A stretch of 64,000 bases of DNA from Flavobacterium endoglycinae. GTDB taxonomy: Bacteria > Bacteroidota > Bacteroidia > Flavobacteriales > Flavobacteriaceae. Below the pieces are notes generated by a model, which searched no databases, was not told the origin of the DNA, and saw only the letters and a list, made by a program, of their open reading frames with translations. This document shows positions 59,770 through 64,000 of the stretch, one piece after another. Made by a program: the position numbers and the translations under genes. Each line of letters begins with the position of its first letter. Positions within the stretch are counted from its first letter, which is position 1. The stretch covers positions 3,570,001 through 3,634,000 of the forward strand of contig NZ_CP071448.1 in the NCBI RefSeq assembly GCF_017352115.1, given 5' to 3'.

Positions 59770-60459
59770 ATGAATCCTTCTTCCTGCCAGCTGCCGATTT
59801 CTTTTTCAATCGAAAAATTGCAAAATGATTTAGTAACCTGCGAAACCAATTTATGGACACCGCATTTTAATACCTATCGGTATGAAGGTAAATGGACCAG
59901 TGTTTCCCTGCGTTCGCAGTCAGGATTAGAAACCGATATTCTTTCTTTTCCAGATAAAGAATATAAAAATACGCCTCTGCTGGACAGCTGTCCTTATTTT
60001 AAAGAAATAATGGATTGGTTTCAATGTGAAAAAGAAGCAGTGAGATTATTAAGACTTGGACCTGACAGCGAGATTAAAGAACATGTAGATAATGATACTT
60101 CTTATGAAGATGGTTTTTTTAGAATTCACGTTCCTATTATCACCAATTCTGAAGTATATTTTTATGTCGATCAAAAATTAGTTCCTATGAAAATGGGCGA
60201 GTGCTGGTACGCAAATTTCCAATTGCCACATAGTGTACAGAATAAGAGTTCTGAGCCAAGAATTCATCTCACACTAGATTGTATACGAAACGAATGGTCT
60301 GATGCATTGTTTGCTAAAATGGGTTTTGATATACATTATAAACCGCCAACAGAATATTCAGACGAGGTTAAAAAGCGAATGATCGAAGAGCTTTCTAGAA
60401 ATCCATCGGATATTAATGCTGCACTTATTGCTAAACTTCAATCAAATTTAACTGTATAA
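59770..60459 (+). CDS. Aspartyl/asparaginyl beta-hydroxylase-type 2-oxoglutarate dioxygenase
   Basis: 229 residues. The double-stranded beta-helix has an iron site His105/Asp107 in EHVDNDT and distal His154 in LPHSVQN, with Arg164 in EPRIHLTLD for 2-oxoglutarate: a complete facial triad. The motif YANFQLPHSVQNKSSEPRIHL is typical of PF05118. After residue 172 an unrelated helical tail follows. It would hydroxylate an Asp/Asn residue or a small molecule. The next gene starts 1 bp after its stop, so they are a translational pair. Confidence 0.86.
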   Translation: MNPSSCQLPISFSIEKLQNDLVTCETNLWTPHFNTYRYEGKWTSVSLRSQSGLETDILSFPDKEYKNTPLLDSCPYFKEIMDWFQCEKEAVRLLRLGPDSEIKEHVDNDTSYEDGFFRIHVPIITNSEVYFYVDQKLVPMKMGECWYANFQLPHSVQNKSSEPRIHLTLDCIRNEWSDALFAKMGFDIHYKPPTEYSDEVKKRMIEELSRNPSDINAALIAKLQSNLTV

Positions 60460-60460
60460 A

Positions 60461-61429
60461 ATGGAAAATATTCAGAACCCTGTTGCCAATTGGATTCCGG
60501 TAAAATTAATCGAACAAGAAAATCAAATTTATTTTGAATGGATTTATTTGTCAGATATTCTATTTGAAGAACCTTTTTTTGATGAAACAATTGCAAGATG
60601 CAAAAGTCATAGTTACAATTCTAAACGGGTTAAATTAATAAGTACAGCAGAAAATTTGATTGAATGGTCTAAGGATTTAGATTTTGTTGCATTAAAATCA
60701 CTGGTATTTCATGTTTCAAGATGTGGTTCTACAATGTTGAGCCAGTCTTTGGCGACTTCAACAGAAAATATTATGATTTCTGAAGCGCCTATTATTGACC
60801 AGATTTTAAGAAGTGACGCTTTTGGTCTTGATAGCAAAACGATTTTACTGGAGTCGGTTATGAGGTTCCTGGGACAAAAAAGATTTCCAGAACAAAAATA
60901 CCTGATTATAAAACTCGATGCATGGAATATATTTAACGCGTCTTATTTAAGATCTATTTTTCCAGATGTTCCTTTTGCTTTGCTGTACCGCGATCCGTCA
61001 GATGTTTTAAAATCACATCAAAAATTAATGGGAATGCACATGGTGCCAAATTTAATTCCGCCAAGTGTTTTTGGAATTACTCAAAAGGAAATCAACCAAA
61101 TTAGTTTTCAGCAATACGGAGCTTTGGTTCTGGAAAAATATTTTCAAGGTTTTCTGGATTTTTATGAAACCGACGATAATGTTACCATGCTGAATTATAA
61201 TGAAGGAATGAAAAATGTTGTGGAGCGATTTGTGACATTTATAAATGCCGATTATTCTGAGAATGAAAAAGAGGCCATGTTTGACCGTTTAAAACACCAT
61301 TCTAAAAATAAACAAGCTGATTTTAGCGGAGATTCTTATAAAGATGATGTTTTGTCGGTAGATTTAAAACAAGCGAATGTACTGCATGAGAAGCTAAATG
61401 AAAAATTTAGCTGTTATTTACATCAGTAA
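60461..61429 (+). CDS. PAPS-dependent sulfotransferase
   Basis: 322 residues. The 5'-phosphosulfate loop is VFHVSRCGSTMLSQSL (about 82-97, with RCGST 87-91) and the 3'-phosphate site is LLYRDPSDVLKSHQ (about 174-187). No TM helix or signal, so it acts in the cytoplasm. It transfers sulfate from PAPS to an unknown acceptor. It is translationally coupled to the hydroxylase; together with cysC upstream a hydroxylate-and-sulfate route is plausible. The acceptor cannot be told. Confidence 0.85.
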   Translation: MENIQNPVANWIPVKLIEQENQIYFEWIYLSDILFEEPFFDETIARCKSHSYNSKRVKLISTAENLIEWSKDLDFVALKSLVFHVSRCGSTMLSQSLATSTENIMISEAPIIDQILRSDAFGLDSKTILLESVMRFLGQKRFPEQKYLIIKLDAWNIFNASYLRSIFPDVPFALLYRDPSDVLKSHQKLMGMHMVPNLIPPSVFGITQKEINQISFQQYGALVLEKYFQGFLDFYETDDNVTMLNYNEGMKNVVERFVTFINADYSENEKEAMFDRLKHHSKNKQADFSGDSYKDDVLSVDLKQANVLHEKLNEKFSCYLHQ

Positions 61430-61458
61430 CTTAAAATAAGTATTTAAAACTAAATACT

Positions 61459-61466
61459 TATTTTTG
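61459..61466 (+). promoter_or_regulatory. Putative promoter of the hypothetical gene (-7 element)
   Basis: TATTTTTG, exact -7 match, 16 bp before the GTG at 61483. Confidence 0.4.
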
Positions 61467-61482
61467 GCATCAAAAAATAAAA

Positions 61483-62109
61483 GTGTCTTCAGAATTAAAA
61501 GTAAAAATTAAAAGAAGTTTTTTAGATTATAAGCGAAATCTTCATCTTCACCCAGATTTTATAAAGTTTGAAGATAAAGATTTAGCTAATGATGACTCTA
61601 CATTTTTTAAAGTAAACGAAATAAAAGAATTTCGTTACGGCATTACTTTCTATCAATATAAATTTGTTTTTGGAAGAGAATATCAATTGTTTATTAAGAA
61701 TTCCAATAACAAAATATTAAAAATAAATTTCAATACATATTTAGGTATAAAGAAACATGAATGTCATGAATTATATTCTAATATATTGAATTCTCTATGG
61801 GATTTATATTTTAAAGACAAAACACTTTCTTTTATCGAAAAATTTCAATCAGGTGAATCTTTCTTGATTGGAGATGTAAATATTACTCAAGAAGGTGTTA
61901 TTATTGAAGTTTCTAAACTTTTCAAGCAAGAAAAAAAACTTATTCTTTGGCACGATATAGCTGTAAGGAAGTACAATACCTATATTTCTATTTATTCCAA
62001 AGAAAATTCTTTAGATTTTAATCGTGGCTATTCATATAAAAATGATTGGAATACATTTGTATTGTATAATGTTATTAATAATATAATTGAAAATAAAAAT
62101 ACTAATTAA
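61483..62109 (+). CDS. Hypothetical protein, low-GC
   Basis: 208 residues from a GTG start, no signal or TM. Unrecognised. Secondary-structure impression: a mixed alpha/beta protein with two repeats of beta strands (EIKEFRYGITFYQYKFVFG and VNITQEGVIIEVSKLFKQE) either side of a helix (HECHELYSNILNSLWDLYFK), something like a PH-like fold, but that is a guess. It is more AT-rich than its neighbours, with many Lys, Asn and Ile codons, so recent acquisition is possible. The stop overlaps the trmH-like start by one base, so they are coupled. Confidence 0.62.
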   Translation: MSSELKVKIKRSFLDYKRNLHLHPDFIKFEDKDLANDDSTFFKVNEIKEFRYGITFYQYKFVFGREYQLFIKNSNNKILKINFNTYLGIKKHECHELYSNILNSLWDLYFKDKTLSFIEKFQSGESFLIGDVNITQEGVIIEVSKLFKQEKKLILWHDIAVRKYNTYISIYSKENSLDFNRGYSYKNDWNTFVLYNVINNIIENKNTN

Positions 62110-62771
62110 TGATTGATTTAGATTACCTCGCCTTTTTAGAAAATATATTGACAGAAAACAGAAAGAGTAATTTCTTAAAAGTATTAGAAAACCGCACCAA
62201 ACATTTTACAGTTGCTGTTGAAGATGTGTATCAAATGCATAATACGAGCGCGGTAATGCGTAGTTGTGAGGTTTTTGGAATTCAGGAACTGAATGTAATC
62301 GAACAGCGTTTTGGTAAACGAATTGATAAGGAAATTGCTTTAGGCGCTCAGAAATGGGTTGATATTAATAGATTTGATTCAGTTTCAGGCTGTCTTTCTG
62401 ATTTAAAAAATAAGGGATATCAAATTATTGCCACAACTCCGCATGAAAAAGACTGTATGCTGGAGGATTTCGATATTTCAAAACCAAGTGCTCTGTTCTT
62501 CGGAACAGAAAAAGAAGGCTTGTCAAAAGAAATTATGGACAATGCAGATGGTTTCTTAAAAATACCCATGGTTGGTTTTACAGAGAGTTTGAATATTTCG
62601 GTTTCGGCAGCAATTATTATTCAGAATTTGACGAACAGACTTCGCCGATCTGATATTGATTGGAAATTGACCGAAGAAGAAATTCTGGTAAAACGTTTGG
62701 ACTGGGCCAAAAATTCAATTAAAGATATTAAACGAATAGAAGCCCGTTACTATCAAGATAATCCGCAATAG
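62109..62771 (+). CDS. TrmH/SpoU-type RNA 2'-O-methyltransferase
   Basis: 220 residues. SPOUT motif 1 is NTSAVMRSCEVFGI, motif 2 FFGTEKEGLS and motif 3 FTESLNISVSAAI, which form the deep trefoil knot and SAM site. The short N- and C-terminal extensions and length fit the TrmH branch (Gm18 of tRNA) rather than the rRNA enzyme RlmB. Assigning it to Gm18 is likely but not proven. Coupled to the hypothetical gene upstream. Confidence 0.9.
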   Translation: MIDLDYLAFLENILTENRKSNFLKVLENRTKHFTVAVEDVYQMHNTSAVMRSCEVFGIQELNVIEQRFGKRIDKEIALGAQKWVDINRFDSVSGCLSDLKNKGYQIIATTPHEKDCMLEDFDISKPSALFFGTEKEGLSKEIMDNADGFLKIPMVGFTESLNISVSAAIIIQNLTNRLRRSDIDWKLTEEEILVKRLDWAKNSIKDIKRIEARYYQDNPQ

Positions 62772-62775
62772 AATT

Positions 62776-62802
62776 CCTTCAAGGTTTTTTAAACCTTGAA
62801 GG
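62776..62802. terminator. Palindromic hairpin after the trmH-like gene
   Basis: CCTTCAAGGTTT and AAACCTTGAAGG form a 12 bp stem with loop TTT; AAAACCTTGCAGGAG about 22 bp later is a partial further copy of the same word. No long U-run, so terminator activity is uncertain; it might be one of the repeat families. Confidence 0.5.
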
Positions 62803-62845
62803 TATGTTTATGTTTGATCATCTAAAAACCTTGCAGGAGATGAAA

Positions 62846-64000
62846 TTACCTCTTTAAAAAAAGAATAAAACCTAATATACTCACAATTAAAATACTCAGT
62901 GCAGCCAATACTGTCGCCAGATCACGGATATTTTTTCCTGCCCAATCCATAAATAAAAATTTATGTAAAATGGCAAAAGAATATCCTTCTACACGATCTG
63001 AGTTTTTAACCACAGCAGCAAGTCTTGAAGTTGAAGTTTCTATAAAATAAGTCGTTTTCTCAGGTGTATCATAAGCCAGTTTTACAACAGGAAGTCTTTT
63101 GTTGACAAAACCATATTCCCGGCTTTCAAAATCATGTAAAACTTTTGATTCTAATAATTTTGTGTTTTCCAAAGAAGGCTGAGGTTCTTCATCTGAAGTT
63201 TCGGTCATTTCACAACAAGATCTTTTTGGCGCGCCATCCGTAAAATAAAAAGCTAGAAATTCCGCATATTCCAAATCAAGATTAGGAATTATTTTATTTG
63301 AAGCCGCATTGATATACAGAATTTCCGATTTTGAGTTTTCATTTTTATTCCACTTAGAAGCTGATTTTGGTTTTTTAAATCTTCCAGTTTCTTTTTCTGC
63401 CAATTGACAGCGAAAATAAACAGAGTCATTTAAGGTAATAAGACTCACGTTCTGAAAACGATTCCAGTCGACGTTAAGTGTATTATTTGCTGTTGCAATT
63501 TCTTTGGTTACAAATGTTGGTTCGTAAACCATCTGCGAAAGCATATTCGGAGACCATTTTGTGGTAGTATGATATGCGCCGCTAAATGCGAATGTTAACG
63601 TAAAAAGAGAAACCCAGATTCCAATTTGGCGATGGTACTTTCGAAGTCCTTTTTTAGGTTGCAGTGAATCTGTTTTTTTGAACTGTTTCCATAATAAACC
63701 ATATATTAAAATACCGCTTAAGGCAGAAAATCCAATAATCGACAACAGAAAAATCATGGTAATAATTCGTACGCTGTTGTTCGAAATAGCATCTATAAAT
63801 GACCAGTTATGAAAAGTATCAAATAATGAAATGAAAATTTGTCTTGAAACCGGATTGTACGTGGCAAGTTTGCTCGATGATGTTTCTACATAAATCTGCA
63901 TTTCATCTGGTCGATCAAAAGTGATTTTGTAAACTGGAAGATAGCGGTTTACATATTTGTACTGCGAAGTAAATTCGGTTAAAATTTCACTGTTTTTGAC
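62846..64000 (-). CDS. PepSY domain membrane protein (5' end outside window)
   Basis: At least 384 residues; the frame is open to the right edge, so the ATG at 63901 is internal. Two PepSY-like units with the pattern NKRLPVVKLAYDTPEKTTYFIETSTSRLAAVV occur, one ahead of a TM helix (about 63650-63750) and one near the end, with further TM helices at the C-terminus. The sequence KYHRQIGIWVSLFTLTFAFSGAYH is that of PepSY/PiuB iron-uptake-associated proteins. It is expected to be an inner-membrane protein reducing or processing siderophores, or simply anchoring. Role by family only. Confidence 0.83.
   Translation of the reverse strand, partial: VKNSEILTEFTSQYKYVNRYLPVYKITFDRPDEMQIYVETSSSKLATYNPVSRQIFISLFDTFHNWSFIDAISNNSVRIITMIFLLSIIGFSALSGILIYGLLWKQFKKTDSLQPKKGLRKYHRQIGIWVSLFTLTFAFSGAYHTTTKWSPNMLSQMVYEPTFVTKEIATANNTLNVDWNRFQNVSLITLNDSVYFRCQLAEKETGRFKKPKSASKWNKNENSKSEILYINAASNKIIPNLDLEYAEFLAFYFTDGAPKRSCCEMTETSDEEPQPSLENTKLLESKVLHDFESREYGFVNKRLPVVKLAYDTPEKTTYFIETSTSRLAAVVKNSDRVEGYSFAILHKFLFMDWAGKNIRDLATVLAALSILIVSILGFILFLKR

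Overview
The window is a 64 kb stretch of AT-rich chromosome from a member of the Bacteroidota, almost certainly a Flavobacterium or close relative. The evidence is the promoter style (-33 TTG, -7 TAnnTTTG), the 482-residue glyceraldehyde-3-phosphate dehydrogenase, the TonB and SusC-like plug proteins, the paired methylmalonyl-CoA mutase genes, and the dense two-strand gene packing with many hairpins between genes. The species assignment rests on family resemblance only. I see no prophage, insertion sequence, CRISPR array, restriction system or rRNA operon. About 67 protein genes and one tRNA gene (Trp) are supported. Two genes run off the window ends: a PafA-type alkaline phosphatase on the left and a PepSY protein on the right.

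Region by region: 0-9 kb holds alanine dehydrogenase divergent from an Lrp regulator, GAPDH, a periplasmic HtrA protease, diaminopimelate epimerase, an acetyltransferase, MltG and a lysozyme-like exported protein. From 9 to 19.2 kb every gene is on the minus strand: dnaA, a low-molecular-weight tyrosine phosphatase, an RsmI-like methylase, a TonB-domain lipoprotein, an aminotransferase and a dienoyl-CoA-reductase-like SDR, then udk, a FtsB/DivIC-like gene and the two methylmalonyl-CoA mutase subunits. To the right of dnaA genes run mainly on the plus strand, so the replication origin may lie close by. From 19 to 38 kb come ribD, prmC, hisS, tRNA-Trp, grpE-dnaJ, an ABC exporter pair, a sigma-54-type response regulator without an HTH domain, a half-length DEAD-box protein, HAD and GNAT enzymes, and mtaB. 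From 37 to 46 kb there are an ECF sigma/anti-sigma pair with TonB plug-like sequence, a lipid scramblase homologue, PPK2 and a MATE exporter. From 46 to 58 kb: an LTA-synthase-type sulfatase, a lipoprotein, meaB (partner of the mutase 37 kb away), an Rrf2 regulator with its oxidoreductase, an AEC carrier, 1-Cys peroxiredoxin, a K+/H+ antiporter, purB, sterol desaturase and a CobB-like sirtuin. From 59 to 61.5 kb is a compact trio (APS kinase, 2-oxoglutarate hydroxylase, sulfotransferase) that looks like a small hydroxylation/sulfation module.

The most unusual structure is between the genes. At least eleven intergenic sites are built from short words of 6-9 bp repeated in tandem, usually with a second, inverted array a short distance away so the whole can fold as a hairpin. 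The words differ from family to family (AAAGGTTC, ACTGTAA/ACTGNG, AGTGATT, AATCTAA, TTTAATGA, CAAATTC, CACGAATT, ATATAAGTA and others) but the architecture recurs. One such array encodes the last dozen residues of the antiporter. Three conserved proteins also depart from their families: DnaJ keeps only one of two zinc centres, the sirtuin has lost its zinc cysteines, and the sigma-54 activator has GAFTSA for GAFTGA and no DNA-binding domain.
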